Origin: Bacteroidia bacterium
GTDB lineage: Bacteria; Bacteroidota; Bacteroidia; Bacteroidales; Prolixibacteraceae
Assembly: GCA_025358395.1 (NCBI GenBank)
Contig: JANYJT010000015.1
Span: 1 to 23,450 of the forward strand
Reading direction: 5' to 3'
DNA: 23,450 nt
The position numbers and the translations under genes were made by a program. Positions 14,379 through 23,450 of the stretch are shown here, one piece after another. The notes below the pieces were generated by a model. The model searched no databases. It was not told the origin of the DNA and was given only the letters and a program-made list of their open reading frames with translations. Position 1 is the first letter of the stretch. Every line of letters begins with the position of its first letter.

Positions 14379-15682
14379 TGGTGCAAATGTAATACTGCAA
14401 TCAGCAGGTAGTAATTCTTTTTCCCTTTTTGAACCAACAGGTATTTCCCACCAATCAATTGTGAGGCAAATACGGATTGTTCGGAAGAATCCAGTTTAAC
14501 CTTGTTGATAGAGACTCCTCCTCCGCCAATCGTCCGGCGTGCCTCGCCTTTGGAAGGAAAGACTTCGCACTTCCCGGCGAGAAGATCTATCACATTGATC
14601 CCTTGTTCTATCTCCTTGAGGGATACTTCAAATTGTGGTACGCCTTCAAAAACCGATAGGAAAGTGGCTTCATCCAACTTGCGTAATGTATCTTCTGTCC
14701 CTTTTCCAAACAAGATCTCGGAGGCTTCCACGGCTGTATTATAGGCATCTTCCGAATGAACCATGCAGGTAACTTCTTTGGCCAGACATTTTTGCAAAAG
14801 GCGCAAATGAGGTGCTTCCAGATGTCCTTTCACCAGGGAATCAACTTCGTCTTTCGGTAAAAGAGTGAATATTTTGATGTATTTCTGTGCATCCTCATCT
14901 GATGTGTTAAGCCAGAACTGGTAAAATTTATAGGGTGAAGTGCGTTCAGGATCAAGCCAGACATTGCCCGATTCGGTCTTTCCGAACTTGGTGCCATCGG
15001 CTTTTTTGATCAAAGGACAGGTAAGCGCGAACGCCTCTCCACTCAATTTTCGACGGATCAATTCGGTTCCGGTTGTGATGTTTCCCCACTGATCGGATCC
15101 GCCCATCTGCAATTTGCAGTTGTTGTGCTGATAGAGATGCAGAAAGTCTGCTCCCTGAACCAATTGGTAAGTGAATTCTGTGAACGACATCCCGGAGCCG
15201 CTGTCAGAATCGAGCCTTTTTTTGACCGAATCCTTTGCCATCATGTAATTGACAGTAAGGTGCTTGCCTATATCCCGAATGAAATCCAGAAAGGTAAAAG
15301 TACTCATCCAATCGTAGTTGTTGACCATCTCAGCCGCATTAGGCGCTTTTGAGTCAAAGTCGAGAAAATGGGTCAGCTGCATTTTCAGACACTCCTGGTT
15401 GTGTCGCAAAGTGGGTTCGTCGAGCAAATTTCTCTCCTGCGATTTCCCGGAAGGATCGCCAATCATTCCGGTAGCACCTCCTACCAGGACAATCGGTTTG
15501 TGCCCGGCGACCTGAAAATGTTTCAGCATCATCACGCCTACCAGATGACCGATATGCAGAGAATCTGCCGTGGGGTCAATTCCGACATAGGCTGTTGTCA
15601 GCTCCTTGTCCAGTTGCTCATCTAAACCGGGCATCTTGTCGTGTATCATGCCTCTCCACGAAAGTTCTTCTACAAAGTTCAT
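14375..15682 (-). CDS. tyrS: Tyrosyl-tRNA synthetase
   Basis: A 435-residue class I synthetase that charges tRNA-Tyr. The start is set at 15682 ([12 protein letters not shown]), because this matches the usual TyrRS beginning; an in-frame ATG at 15796 would add 38 residues of poor, spacer-like sequence that overlaps an intergenic repeat. Motifs: HIGH at 43-46, [15 protein letters not shown], the tyrosine/tRNA pocket [21 protein letters not shown], and the KMSKS loop as KFGKT (232-236). An S4 RNA-binding domain is at the C-terminus ([21 protein letters not shown]). The end [13 protein letters not shown] is a little longer than usual. It overlaps the thioesterase gene by 4 bp. Confidence 0.97.
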   Translation of the reverse strand: MNFVEELSWRGMIHDKMPGLDEQLDKELTTAYVGIDPTADSLHIGHLVGVMMLKHFQVAGHKPIVLVGGATGMIGDPSGKSQERNLLDEPTLRHNQECLKMQLTHFLDFDSKAPNAAEMVNNYDWMSTFTFLDFIRDIGKHLTVNYMMAKDSVKKRLDSDSGSGMSFTEFTYQLVQGADFLHLYQHNNCKLQMGGSDQWGNITTGTELIRRKLSGEAFALTCPLIKKADGTKFGKTESGNVWLDPERTSPYKFYQFWLNTSDEDAQKYIKIFTLLPKDEVDSLVKGHLEAPHLRLLQKCLAKEVTCMVHSEDAYNTAVEASEILFGKGTEDTLRKLDEATFLSVFEGVPQFEVSLKEIEQGINVIDLLAGKCEVFPSKGEARRTIGGGGVSINKVKLDSSEQSVFASQLIGGKYLLVQKGKKNYYLLIAVLHLHQ

Positions 15683-15770
15683 TGTCGAAATTTTTGGTAA
15701 AAATAGCGCATTATTCCGGCCGGTGAAAATTGAATTGATAATCAGACAAAGTTTTCCGATATTTGAAATA

Positions 15771-15823
15771 TTTGAAATGTTTAACCCGATAAACAATTTT
15801 TAGACTTCATAAACCCTTCAAAC
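15771..15823. repeat. Dispersed intergenic repeat, copy B
   Basis: It begins TTTGAAATGTTTAACCC, continues ATAAACAATTTTTAGACTTC and ends in the shared 15-mer ATAAACCCTTCAAAC (15809-15823). It lies in the divergent spacer between tyrS and the amidotransferase-like gene and closely matches copy C. Confidence 0.75.
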
Positions 15824-15870
15824 CTTTAAGGCGCATAAACAAATTAGGAATTATTGATAAACTATAAATT

Positions 15871-16968
15871 ATGAAAAAAACGCTGACTCTTCGGAGAACC
15901 CTGTTCCTGCTGCTGATCCTGCAATTTTCAATTTTATCGGTAATTGCCCAACACAAGGTTTTCCTGCTTCAACCAACTGTCGGGAATATTGAGAATATGC
16001 TTGAACTGATCAAACTGAAAGTCATAGACATTCCGGATATGGAGATGGTGGGAGTTTACCATGAAAAGGAAGTATATGATTATTCCCAGTCGGAAGCATT
16101 CCTGAAAGATAACAAGGTTGCCCACTATTCACTCATGAAGATAAGTGGAGAACTCAACGTACAAAATATCTACCATGAGAACGCCTGCACACCGGCATTT
16201 AAAAAGATCGTCCAGGATGCAGATGCAATTCTATTCTTCGGCGGACCGGATATTCAACCTGCTATCTATGGCGAAAAACAACATCTTTTGACAGAAGTAA
16301 CAGACCCCAACCGTCATTTAATGGAAACTTCCCTGTTTTTTCATTTGATTGGTGGAAGCCGGAATCCAGGCTTTAAACCCTTACTTCTGCAGAAACCAAA
16401 TCTGATCGTACGTGGATTCTGTCTGGGCATGCAAACCATGAATGTGGCAGCCGGCGGAACCCTTGTGCAGGACATTCCGGTAGAAATATACCACATTTCC
16501 ACTGCCGAAGGGATGCTGGCTATCGATGCCAAAAACCGTCATCGCAACTACAATACCCAATTGAATCCAAGCTGTGATTTGTCATGGGGATTTCTTCACC
16601 CGATACTGTTCAGCTCAAAAGGGTATCTTCGAGAGCTTAATCAAAGCCTGGAGCAACAGCAGCCTTATGTCCTGAGCTCTCACCATCAGGCTGTCGGCAA
16701 AATGGGACAAAATCTGGAGGTAATTGCTACTTCTATGGATGGAAAGGTTGTCGAAGGACTTCAACACAAAATTTTTAAAGAGGTAATTGGAGTACAGTTT
16801 CACCCTGAACAATCCACACTTTACTTACCAGGAAGTCGCTTCACCAACACCCCCGGAAACGACTATTCTCCCAATGAACAATTAATTAAGGAGAAGAGCA
16901 TGGCGTTTCACATGAAATTTTGGAAGGATTTCTCAGAGAAAATCAGAAGGCTTCAGGTAAAAGGATAA
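15871..16968 (+). CDS. Exported class-I glutamine amidotransferase-like peptidase (C26, PuuD-like)
   Basis: A 365-residue protein with a signal peptide (about residues 1-26, SVIAQ). The rest is a class-I glutamine amidotransferase/gamma-glutamyl hydrolase fold: FFGGPDIQPAIYG (about 122-134, oxyanion region), nucleophile in GFCLGMQ (C184), and the catalytic HPE (H311, E313). The pattern GGPDIxPxxYG is close to PuuD, which hydrolyses gamma-glutamyl-GABA, and to other peptidase C26 members. The family is usually cytosolic, so export is noteworthy. The N-terminal 50 residues after the signal do not match the usual short start. Its 3' end shares a palindrome with convergent cvpA. Substrate not known. 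Confidence 0.85.
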   Translation: MKKTLTLRRTLFLLLILQFSILSVIAQHKVFLLQPTVGNIENMLELIKLKVIDIPDMEMVGVYHEKEVYDYSQSEAFLKDNKVAHYSLMKISGELNVQNIYHENACTPAFKKIVQDADAILFFGGPDIQPAIYGEKQHLLTEVTDPNRHLMETSLFFHLIGGSRNPGFKPLLLQKPNLIVRGFCLGMQTMNVAAGGTLVQDIPVEIYHISTAEGMLAIDAKNRHRNYNTQLNPSCDLSWGFLHPILFSSKGYLRELNQSLEQQQPYVLSSHHQAVGKMGQNLEVIATSMDGKVVEGLQHKIFKEVIGVQFHPEQSTLYLPGSRFTNTPGNDYSPNEQLIKEKSMAFHMKFWKDFSEKIRRLQVKG

Positions 16969-17001
16969 AGGATAGAGTTAACTTTATCCTTTATCCTTTT
17001 A
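16958..17001. terminator. Bidirectional terminator: 44-bp palindrome covering both stop codons
   Basis: A 17-bp perfect stem (16958-16974 with 16985-17001) continues through one G-T pair and three more pairs to a TA centre. It holds the stop of the amidotransferase-like gene (16966-16968) and the stop of cvpA (16999-17001), so it can end transcripts from both sides. Confidence 0.8.
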
Positions 17002-17514
17002 AGATACAATCTTCTTCTGTACCTCATCCTTCTCTTCACGCAGGAAGGGCAAGAGATTTGGCGCCAATTTTTCGATAGGAGCATAAAATCTCGAACTACT
17101 TTTGGGCTCTTTTGGTATGATGGTCACATCGTAGGATTCGATGCGAGCGACCAGGAACATCAAGAAGCTTAGGATAAATGCAGTTTTTATAACGCCAAAA
17201 ATTGCCCCTCCGATCCGGCTGAGAATTCCAAGGGCTATGGCACGAACAAATTTCTCAAGGGCATTTGCAATCAGGTGTACAGTAATGAGCACTCCAATAA
17301 AAATGATAAAGAAAGCAGCAGCCTTAATAGTAGAAGGTTTCCAATGTACCACACCGGATAGCCATGTTCCAAGATGATCTGAAAACATCATGGCACACAA
17401 AACCCCAAGAACGATGGCTGCAACTGAGGCAAACTCAACAAAAAAGCCTTTAACAAATCCATGAATGGCGCCGGCTACGAGGATAATGATCAGGATCAGG
17501 TCTATGATGTTCAT
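16999..17514 (-). CDS. cvpA: CvpA family membrane protein
   Basis: A 171-residue protein with four hydrophobic segments: about residues 1-20 (NIIDLILIIILVAGAIHGF), 25-45, 65-85 and 105-125, then a soluble, charged C-terminal tail. The opening and the G-x-x-x-G-F pattern are typical of CvpA (colicin V production family), inner-membrane proteins of unclear biochemical role linked to envelope integrity and, in E. coli, colicin V production. It is convergent with the amidotransferase-like gene and divergent from the GH3 gene, so it is a single-gene transcript. Confidence 0.88.
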   Translation of the reverse strand: MNIIDLILIIILVAGAIHGFVKGFFVEFASVAAIVLGVLCAMMFSDHLGTWLSGVVHWKPSTIKAAAFFIIFIGVLITVHLIANALEKFVRAIALGILSRIGGAIFGVIKTAFILSFLMFLVARIESYDVTIIPKEPKSSSRFYAPIEKLAPNLLPFLREEKDEVQKKIVS

Positions 17515-17631
17515 GAGTAAGTATTGAAGGGAATAAAGTTAAAAAATTAAATGTTCACATCTTCTGATTGCACGAAAATTAGTAGTTTTAACCTCCATAA
17601 TATAACATTGAGCAACCTTTAACCAGACTTC

Positions 17632-19164
17632 ATGACCATTGTCAATTCAATCATAAACTGGATAAATTACAAAAGGATTTATCAAATTGAACTCTACCGT
17701 GAACATGCTAAGGAAATTCAGGTTGAGTTGCTTTTTGATCTTCTTGGATCAGCTGAGAATTGCGAATGGGGAAAGAAGTATCAATATGAGTCTATTGCCT
17801 CTCTCAAAGATTTTCAACAAAGAGTTCCTATTTCAACGTACGAGAAAATTGAGCCATTCATTACTCAGATGATTGAAGGCAAAAAGAATGTTCTTTGGCC
17901 CGGAGATATCAAATGGTTTGCCAAGTCATCCGGTACCACCAATGCAAAAAGCAAGTTTATTCCGGTCTCGAAAGAGTCGTTGGACGAATGCCATTTTCAG
18001 GGTGCCAAAGATGTGTTGGCAATCTACTACAACAATTTCCCGGAAACCCGTGTTTTGTCCGGAAAGAGCCTGACATTAGGTGGCAGTCACAGGGTTAGCA
18101 GTATGAACAGCAATTGTTTCTACGGTGACCTATCCGCTATTATGATCGAAAATCTTCCCTTTTGGACTGATTTTCATAGAACTCCACCTACCGAGATTGC
18201 CTTAATTGAACAGTTTGAGAAGAAGATTGAAGAGATTGCACGGACCTCCATCCACGAAAATGTTACCTCATTTGCCGGTGTACCTTCCTGGAATCTGGTT
18301 CTAATGAAATATATTCTGGAATGTACAGGAAAATCCAATTTGCTTGAGGTCTGGCCCAATCTTGAAGTCTTTATCCATGGTGGGATTGCCTTTGAACCTT
18401 ATCGTGAGCAATTTAAAAAGCTGATTCCTTCCGAAAAGATGAATTACATGGAGACTTACAACGCATCGGAGGGATTTTTTGCCATTCAGGATGATCCCGC
18501 CTCACCGGATATGTTGCTGATGCTTGATTATGGTATCTTTTTCGAGTTCATTCCAATGGATGAGCTTAATTCGGAGACTCCCAGAGCCTTTCCGGTTTGG
18601 GAGGTCGAAACCGGCATTAATTATGCGATCGTCATTTCCACGAATGGCGGATTATGGAGGTATATGATTGGAGATACAGTTGTGTTTACCTCTAAAAATC
18701 CATACAAGCTTCGGATAACCGGACGCACAAAGCAGTTCATCAATGCTTTTGGGGAAGAGATTATCGTTGACAACGCGGAACGTGCATTGAAAGCCGCTTG
18801 TTGTGAAACATGTGCAGTCATTACCGAATACAGTGCCGGACCAATTTTTATGAGCGACACAGCCAAGAAAGGTTCACACGAATGGATCATCGAATTTGAA
18901 AAGGAACCGGATAGTCCGGAAAAATTTACCGATATATTAGACCGCAGATTACAGGAGCTCAATTCTGATTATGAGGCTAAACGCTTCAAAAGCGTTACTC
19001 TGGACAGACCGACAGTTGTAGTTGTGCCAAAAGGCACATTCCTCCAATGGTTGCGCGAAAAGGGCAAGATGGGAGGACAAAACAAAGTCCCAAGACTTTC
19101 TAATGACCGGGAATTTCTGGATGAACTTTTATTCATTCTTCATAAAAGCAAGGATAATGGATAA
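17632..19164 (+). CDS. GH3 auxin-responsive promoter family acyl-adenylating protein
   Basis: A 510-residue cytoplasmic protein of the GH3/JAR1 fold, part of the acyl-adenylate-forming superfamily. ATP/AMP motifs are SSGTTNAKSKFIP (about 99-111), the YNASEGFFAIQ motif (about 280-290), and LWRYMIGDTVVFTS (about 340-353). Plant members join jasmonate or auxin to amino acids; bacterial members are widespread in Bacteroidota and have no settled substrate. An acyl-acid to amino-acid ligase reaction is inferred from the family. The gene begins a + strand run with the deoxynucleoside kinase and hut genes. ATG at 17632 gives a full-length protein. Confidence 0.93.
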   Translation: MTIVNSIINWINYKRIYQIELYREHAKEIQVELLFDLLGSAENCEWGKKYQYESIASLKDFQQRVPISTYEKIEPFITQMIEGKKNVLWPGDIKWFAKSSGTTNAKSKFIPVSKESLDECHFQGAKDVLAIYYNNFPETRVLSGKSLTLGGSHRVSSMNSNCFYGDLSAIMIENLPFWTDFHRTPPTEIALIEQFEKKIEEIARTSIHENVTSFAGVPSWNLVLMKYILECTGKSNLLEVWPNLEVFIHGGIAFEPYREQFKKLIPSEKMNYMETYNASEGFFAIQDDPASPDMLLMLDYGIFFEFIPMDELNSETPRAFPVWEVETGINYAIVISTNGGLWRYMIGDTVVFTSKNPYKLRITGRTKQFINAFGEEIIVDNAERALKAACCETCAVITEYSAGPIFMSDTAKKGSHEWIIEFEKEPDSPEKFTDILDRRLQELNSDYEAKRFKSVTLDRPTVVVVPKGTFLQWLREKGKMGGQNKVPRLSNDREFLDELLFILHKSKDNG

Positions 19165-19210
19165 AGTAAAAAGGATTAAGTAAAGAACGCTCCAATCAAG
19201 ATCACAGCGA

Positions 19211-19236
19211 CATAACTCATAACTCATAACTCATAA
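19211..19236. repeat. Heptanucleotide tandem repeat (CATAACT)
   Basis: Three full CATAACT units and a partial fourth lie about 10 bases before the ATG of the deoxynucleoside kinase gene. Copy number could vary by slippage and change the ribosome-binding region. No other function is seen. Confidence 0.75.
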
Positions 19237-19246
19237 TTTTTCATTC

Positions 19247-19882
19247 ATGAAAAGAGAACCAACAAGCAAGCACATCGCGATAGCCGGGAATATCGGTGCC
19301 GGAAAAACAACTCTTACCCGTTTGCTCGCCCGGCATTATGGTTGGGAGGCACATTATGAAGACGTAGATAGCAACCCTTATCTGGATGATTTCTACCATG
19401 ATATGCTTAGATGGTCGTTCAACCTCCAGGTCTACTTTTTAAATTCAAGATTTACTCAGGTTCTCGATTTCAGGGACAGTGGCAAGACAGTAATCCAGGA
19501 CCGCACCATCTATGAAGATGCCGAAATATTTGCTCCCAACCTGCACGAAATGGGATTGATGAGCTCGCGTGATTTTGCCAATTACCACAAACTTTTTTCC
19601 CTGATGAGCAGATTGATTAAGGCTCCAACCTTAATGATCTACCTCAGGGCTACCGTACCAACATTGGTTAACAATATCCAAAAAAGAGGCCGCGATTATG
19701 AGAGCAGCATCAGACTGGATTACCTCAGTCAGCTGAACCAGCGTTATGAGGCCTGGTCGTCAAGATATACATTGGGCAAAATGCTGATTGTTAATGTTGA
19801 CAATCTGAATTTTGAAGAAAACCAGGAAGATCTAAGTAAAATCATTGACAAGATCAATGCACAATTCAATGGGTTATTTTAA
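19247..19882 (+). CDS. Deoxynucleoside kinase
   Basis: A 211-residue soluble kinase that phosphorylates deoxynucleosides for nucleotide salvage. Motifs: P-loop GNIGAGKTT (14-22), the acidic E38-D39 region after YGWEAHYED, the DRT/DRS motif as VIQDRTIYED (D85, R86), and the lid arginines in KRGRDYESSI (about 146-155). Length matches the bacterial dNK family (dCK/dGK/dAK type), but specificity cannot be read off. The gene follows the GH3 gene by about 80 bases and overlaps hutH by 14 bases. An unusual lead gene for a histidine operon. Confidence 0.93.
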   Translation: MKREPTSKHIAIAGNIGAGKTTLTRLLARHYGWEAHYEDVDSNPYLDDFYHDMLRWSFNLQVYFLNSRFTQVLDFRDSGKTVIQDRTIYEDAEIFAPNLHEMGLMSSRDFANYHKLFSLMSRLIKAPTLMIYLRATVPTLVNNIQKRGRDYESSIRLDYLSQLNQRYEAWSSRYTLGKMLIVNVDNLNFEENQEDLSKIIDKINAQFNGLF

Positions 19883-21437
19883 TTATGGTGAAGATCAGCT
19901 AACTACCGGGATAGCACTTCAAATTGCTTCCGGAAAACTGACCGGGAGGATCATGCCCGATGCCATCATTTTGATCGAAAATAGCAGGCGAAGGGTGGAA
20001 GAGATTGTAGCAGACCATCAAAGCGTTTATGGCATCAACACAGGTTTCGGACCACTCTGTACCAAGGTTATATCAGAGAAGGACACCAAAACCCTGCAAT
20101 ACAATATCCTAAAGAGCCATAGCGTAGGAGTTGGCAATGCAATCGAACCGGAGATTGCAAAACTGATGATGATTCTCAAGGTTCATGCTCTCGCCATGGG
20201 TTATTCCGGCATTGCCATGAGCACGCTTATCAGAATTATCTGGCACATTGATAACAACATTATCCCGGTAGTGCCCTCGCAGGGATCTGTAGGTGCATCA
20301 GGTGATCTGGCGCCATTGTCCCATCTTTTTTTACCATTGATCGGACTGGGCTCTGTCTATTTCGAGGGGCAAAAAGTTGACGCGGGTAAAGTTCTTCAGA
20401 AATTTGGATTGGCGCCGGTTGACTTGGGAGCCAAGGAGGGACTTGCCCTGATCAATGGTACACAATTCATTGCTGCACACGCTGTTAAAGTTGTGGAGAG
20501 GTTTCAGAACTGCCTCGACAATGCCGATCTGGTGGCAGCCATGAACCTGGAAGCAATGCTTGGCTCAGTTAAGACTTTTACGGAAGAACTTCATCGGTTA
20601 AGACCCTATCGTGGAACGCTTTATGTCGCAGAGCGGATGCGGTTGCTCCTGGCAGACTCCGAAATGGTTCAATCTCACAAAAACTGTACCCGGGTTCAGG
20701 ATCCTTATTCTCTTCGGTGCATTCCTCAGGTTCACGGCGCATCGCGGAACGCCTTTCTCCACCTCAAAGAGATGCTGCACATTGAACTGAATTCTGTCAC
20801 CGACAATCCGATTCTTCTCAGAGACGGCAGCACCATTTCCGGAGGCAATTTTCACGGTCAGCCGCTGGCCATTCCCCTCGATTACATTGCCGTCGCAGCG
20901 GCCGAACTAGGCAATATTGCCGATCGGCGGATCTACCTTTCCCTCCATGATACAATCCCCGGATTACCGCAATTGCTTATGCGCGAAACCGGACTCAATT
21001 CCGGATTCATGATCCCGCAATATACCACTGCTGCCCTGGTTAGTGAGAACAAATCTTTCTGTTTTCCCGCTTCCGCGGATAGCATTCCAACTTCTCTCGG
21101 GCAGGAAGATCATGTCAGCATGGGTTCCATCAGCGCACGCAAATGCTTGATGATCCTTGACAACCTGGAAAAAATTCTTGGTATTGAACTCTTTTGCGCT
21201 GCTCAGGGTTTCGATTTCAGAAAGCCCTTGAAGTCCAGTTTGATTCTTGAAGCCTGCCACGACCTGGTCCGGGATCAAATACCCTTCGCTGAGTCAGACC
21301 ATGTGATGTCCGAGGAGATGAACAAAGCCATCGATATGGTCAAAGACAAATCGTTGGTAAAATGCTCAGGAGAAGTGGCTTCAGGGTACGGAATTCCACT
21401 TAAAAACGAAGCGGATGAACTTTTCGGAATTTATTGA
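19869..21437 (+). CDS. hutH: Histidine ammonia-lyase
   Basis: A 522-residue enzyme that removes ammonia from L-histidine to give urocanate, the first step of histidine degradation. The start is placed at ATG 19869 ([11 protein letters not shown]). This puts the MIO-forming A-S-G triad at 143-145 in [12 protein letters not shown] and YGINTGFG at about 54-61, as in characterised HutH proteins. A TTG at 19845 and an ATG at 19857 are alternative starts but add only a non-conserved tail. The active-site helix SVTDNPILL (about 260) and QEDHVSMG (about 408-415) are present. It overlaps the kinase gene by 14 bases and hutU by 23 bases. Confidence 0.96.
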   Translation: MGYFNYGEDQLTTGIALQIASGKLTGRIMPDAIILIENSRRRVEEIVADHQSVYGINTGFGPLCTKVISEKDTKTLQYNILKSHSVGVGNAIEPEIAKLMMILKVHALAMGYSGIAMSTLIRIIWHIDNNIIPVVPSQGSVGASGDLAPLSHLFLPLIGLGSVYFEGQKVDAGKVLQKFGLAPVDLGAKEGLALINGTQFIAAHAVKVVERFQNCLDNADLVAAMNLEAMLGSVKTFTEELHRLRPYRGTLYVAERMRLLLADSEMVQSHKNCTRVQDPYSLRCIPQVHGASRNAFLHLKEMLHIELNSVTDNPILLRDGSTISGGNFHGQPLAIPLDYIAVAAAELGNIADRRIYLSLHDTIPGLPQLLMRETGLNSGFMIPQYTTAALVSENKSFCFPASADSIPTSLGQEDHVSMGSISARKCLMILDNLEKILGIELFCAAQGFDFRKPLKSSLILEACHDLVRDQIPFAESDHVMSEEMNKAIDMVKDKSLVKCSGEVASGYGIPLKNEADELFGIY

Positions 21438-23088
21438 TAAATACGCGAACCATCCCAATTACAGGGCTCCGCGGGGCAATCAGCTTCATGCGAAATCATG
21501 GCAAACTGAAGCTCCGCTGAGGATGTTGCTAAACAATCTCGACTACGAAGTCGCCGAGAATCCTAATGAGTTGGTGGTTTATGGGGGCACTGGTCAGGCG
21601 GCGCGTAACAAGGAGGCATTGCAGCAGATTATCAAAGAATTGCTCAGCCTTGATGAAAATCATTCACTGCTGGTACAGTCAGGCAAGGCGGTCGGCGTAG
21701 TGCGCACACATCCTTCTGCACCACGGGTTCTGATTGCCAACAGTAACCTTGTGCCGGCATGGGCAACCTGGGAGCATTTCGAACGACTGAAACAGGATGG
21801 ATTGATGATGTATGGTCAGATGACCGCCGGGAGTTGGATTTATATTGGCAGTCAAGGTATTTTGCAGGGAACCTATGAGACATTTGTTGCCTGTGGAAAG
21901 AAATATTTCAACAACGATCTGAAACATAAATTGCTGGTTTCAGGTGGATTAGGTGGTATGGGAGGAGCACAACCTCTGGCGGCCACCATGGCGGGCGCCA
22001 CTTTCCTTGGCGTGGATGTAGATCCCGAAAGGATCAAAAAGCGGCTTCAAACCGGATATATTGATTACATCGCCTATACCTACCGTGAAGCTGTAGATCT
22101 TGTTCTGAAGGCAAAAGAGAAAGGGGAAGCCATCTCGGTAGGATTGGTGGCAGACATCGGTGATACCCTGCAAAATCTCCTGAATGATGGTATTGTTCCG
22201 GATGTGTTGACCGATCAGACCTCTGCGCATGATCCGCTTCACGGCTATGTGCCGAATGGAATTTCGCTGGAAGAGGCTGTCAGGTTAAGGAAAGCAGATC
22301 CAACTGCCTACCGGGAACGCTCCTTGAAGAGCATGGCCCGCCACGTCGGACTGATGCTGCAATTGCAGAATCTCGGAAGTATCACTTTTGATTATGGCAA
22401 CAATTTGCGTGAAATGGCCCGGCAGGGCGGTGAGAAAAAGGCCTATGACTTCGATGGCTTCACCCCAAAATTTATCAGGCCACTGTTTTGTGAAGGTAAA
22501 GGTCCGTTCCGTTGGGTAGCCCTATCGGGGGATCCTGAAGATATTTATGCAACTGATCAGGCATTGGTCGAGGCGTTTCCCGACAATCATCACATGATCA
22601 ATTGGCTCAAAAAGGCCAGGGAACGCATCTCATTTCAGGGACTACCGGCCAGAATATGCTGGTTGGGAATGGGCGAACGGGAGAAGGCCGGACTTATATT
22701 CAATGACCTGGTCAAGACCGGTAAGGTGAAAGCGCCCATCGTGATTGGTCGCGATCACCTCGATTGCGGATCGGTCGCTTCGCCAAATCGCGAAACGGAA
22801 AAAATGAAAGACGGTAGCGATGCGGTATCCGACTGGCCACTGCTCAACCTGATGTCCAATACTGCCGGTGGAGCCACCTGGGTTTCCTTTCATCACGGTG
22901 GGGGAGTTGGGATGGGTTATTCCCAGCATGCCGGAATGGTTGTCCTGGCTGATGGAACCGATCGGGCAGCTGATTGCATTCGCAGGGTTTTGTACAATGA
23001 TCCGGCCATGGGAATCTTCAGACATCACGATGCAGGTTATGACGAGGCTACGGAAACGCTCCATCGGTTTGGGATGGAATTGAAATAA
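21415..23088 (+). CDS. hutU: Urocanate hydratase
   Basis: A 557-residue protein, the standard length. It converts urocanate to 4-imidazolone-5-propionate using a tightly bound NAD+ as electrophile. The NAD-binding stretch [18 protein letters not shown] is seen at about 176-193, followed by [11 protein letters not shown], the TDQTSAHDP motif and [12 protein letters not shown], whose cysteine (about residue 415) corresponds to the conserved active-site Cys of HutU. The C-terminal [18 protein letters not shown] segment is typical. Its ATG overlaps the end of hutH by 23 bases, so the two are translationally linked. Confidence 0.97.
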   Translation: MNFSEFIDKYANHPNYRAPRGNQLHAKSWQTEAPLRMLLNNLDYEVAENPNELVVYGGTGQAARNKEALQQIIKELLSLDENHSLLVQSGKAVGVVRTHPSAPRVLIANSNLVPAWATWEHFERLKQDGLMMYGQMTAGSWIYIGSQGILQGTYETFVACGKKYFNNDLKHKLLVSGGLGGMGGAQPLAATMAGATFLGVDVDPERIKKRLQTGYIDYIAYTYREAVDLVLKAKEKGEAISVGLVADIGDTLQNLLNDGIVPDVLTDQTSAHDPLHGYVPNGISLEEAVRLRKADPTAYRERSLKSMARHVGLMLQLQNLGSITFDYGNNLREMARQGGEKKAYDFDGFTPKFIRPLFCEGKGPFRWVALSGDPEDIYATDQALVEAFPDNHHMINWLKKARERISFQGLPARICWLGMGEREKAGLIFNDLVKTGKVKAPIVIGRDHLDCGSVASPNRETEKMKDGSDAVSDWPLLNLMSNTAGGATWVSFHHGGGVGMGYSQHAGMVVLADGTDRAADCIRRVLYNDPAMGIFRHHDAGYDEATETLHRFGMELK

Positions 23089-23091
23089 TTT

Positions 23092-23145
23092 GTTTGAAAT
23101 TTCAAACCCTATAAACAATCTTTAAACTTCATAAACCCTTCAAAC
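23092..23145. repeat. Dispersed intergenic repeat, copy C, with 16-bp palindrome
   Basis: It opens with the perfect palindrome GTTTGAAATTTCAAAC (23092-23107), continues CCTATAAACAATCTTTAAAC and ends in the shared 15-mer ATAAACCCTTCAAAC (23131-23145). It fills the hutU-hutI spacer and matches copy B for most of its length. Confidence 0.75.
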
Positions 23146-23159
23146 TAAAAAAAGACATA

Positions 23160-23450
23160 ATGAATACTCCGACCATCCATATTTCCGGTCCTTTCAGGCA
23201 GCTTCTAACGATGGATAACCTTCCATTGAAAGGCAGTCTGAAGGATTCACAATTGGAGGTGATTGCGGAAGCCGGAATTGCATACCAGGATGGAAAAATA
23301 TTGGAGGTGGGTGCATTTAAAGACCTTTGCACCAGATATATTTCCACCAATTCTGAACTACACTTCATTGATTCAGACCTGATCGTACTACCCGGATTCG
23401 TTGATCCGCATACCCACCTTTGCTGGGCTGGAAGCAGGGAAAATGACTAT
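23160..23450 (+). CDS. hutI: Imidazolonepropionase, N-terminal part (runs off window end)
   Basis: Ninety-seven codons are visible from the ATG at 23160. The N-terminal composite beta domain ends in the amidohydrolase entry motif GFVDPHTHLCWAGSRENDY, where HxH supplies the first metal ligands. HutI opens the imidazolone ring to give N-formimino-L-glutamate, the third step of the pathway, so position after hutH and hutU agrees. It begins 72 bases after hutU, with a repeat element between them. The remaining two thirds of the gene are outside the window. Confidence 0.93.
   Translation, partial: MNTPTIHISGPFRQLLTMDNLPLKGSLKDSQLEVIAEAGIAYQDGKILEVGAFKDLCTRYISTNSELHFIDSDLIVLPGFVDPHTHLCWAGSRENDY

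Noticed and set aside
15683..15796. Extended tyrS start at 15796, adding 38 residues
   Set aside because: The extension does not resemble TyrRS and overlaps an intergenic repeat; the usual MNFVEEL start at 15682 is present.
19845..19868. hutH start at TTG 19845 or ATG 19857
   Set aside because: They add only MTRSMHNS-type non-conserved residues; ATG 19869 puts the MIO triad and the YGINTGFG motif at the expected positions.
22642..23118. A 158-codon frame on the - strand opposite hutU
   Set aside because: It is fully antisense to a clear urocanase and has no family features; it reflects the codon bias of the + strand gene.

Overview
The window comes from a Bacteroidota chromosome, most likely a Bacteroidales/Marinilabiliales-type environmental anaerobe. 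The evidence is a SusC/SusD pair under an ECF sigma factor and a FecR-type anti-sigma factor, a GH3-family adenylating enzyme, an N-terminal thioredoxin fused to a thioredoxin-reductase-like flavoprotein, weak Shine-Dalgarno sequences and A/T-rich spacers. No rRNA, tRNA, CRISPR array or transposase was seen.

Left part (1-2182, + strand): the C-terminal end of a radical SAM/SPASM protein, the Trx-TrxR fusion and a DUF302 protein, closed by a strong hairpin terminator. A perfect 21-bp palindrome lies between the DUF302 stop and the terminator.

Island (about 2185-4815, + strand): an A/T-rich four-gene cassette that looks like a small, possibly undescribed RiPP/modified-peptide system. It holds a 73-residue double-glycine-leader peptide, an intergenic hairpin, a ThiF/E1-like adenylating enzyme with an apparent N-terminal peptide-recognition (RRE-like) domain and no zinc cysteines, a CPBP (CAAX-like) membrane protease, and an 84-residue two-helix membrane protein. 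No YcaO, lanthipeptide synthetase or peptidase-ABC transporter is present. This is the most interesting part of the window.

Polysaccharide/glycoside uptake locus (4862-13857, - strand): reading leftward, a secreted DUF1080 (3-keto-disaccharide hydrolase family) protein, ECF sigma factor, FecR anti-sigma factor, SusC, SusD, and a decayed endonuclease/exonuclease/phosphatase gene with a large internal deletion and a frameshift. The DUF1080 protein is the only intact candidate enzyme.

Housekeeping part (13962-19882): tyrS and a hotdog thioesterase overlap by 4 bp (-); an exported class-I glutamine amidotransferase-like peptidase (+) converges on CvpA (-) through a 44-bp palindrome that contains both stop codons; then a GH3-family protein and a deoxynucleoside kinase (+).

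Histidine utilisation (19869-end, + strand): hutH overlaps the kinase gene, hutU overlaps hutH, and hutI runs off the end. Together they convert histidine to urocanate, imidazolone propionate and formiminoglutamate. A dispersed intergenic repeat with a shared 15-mer occurs at three places (about 13922, 15771 and 23092).
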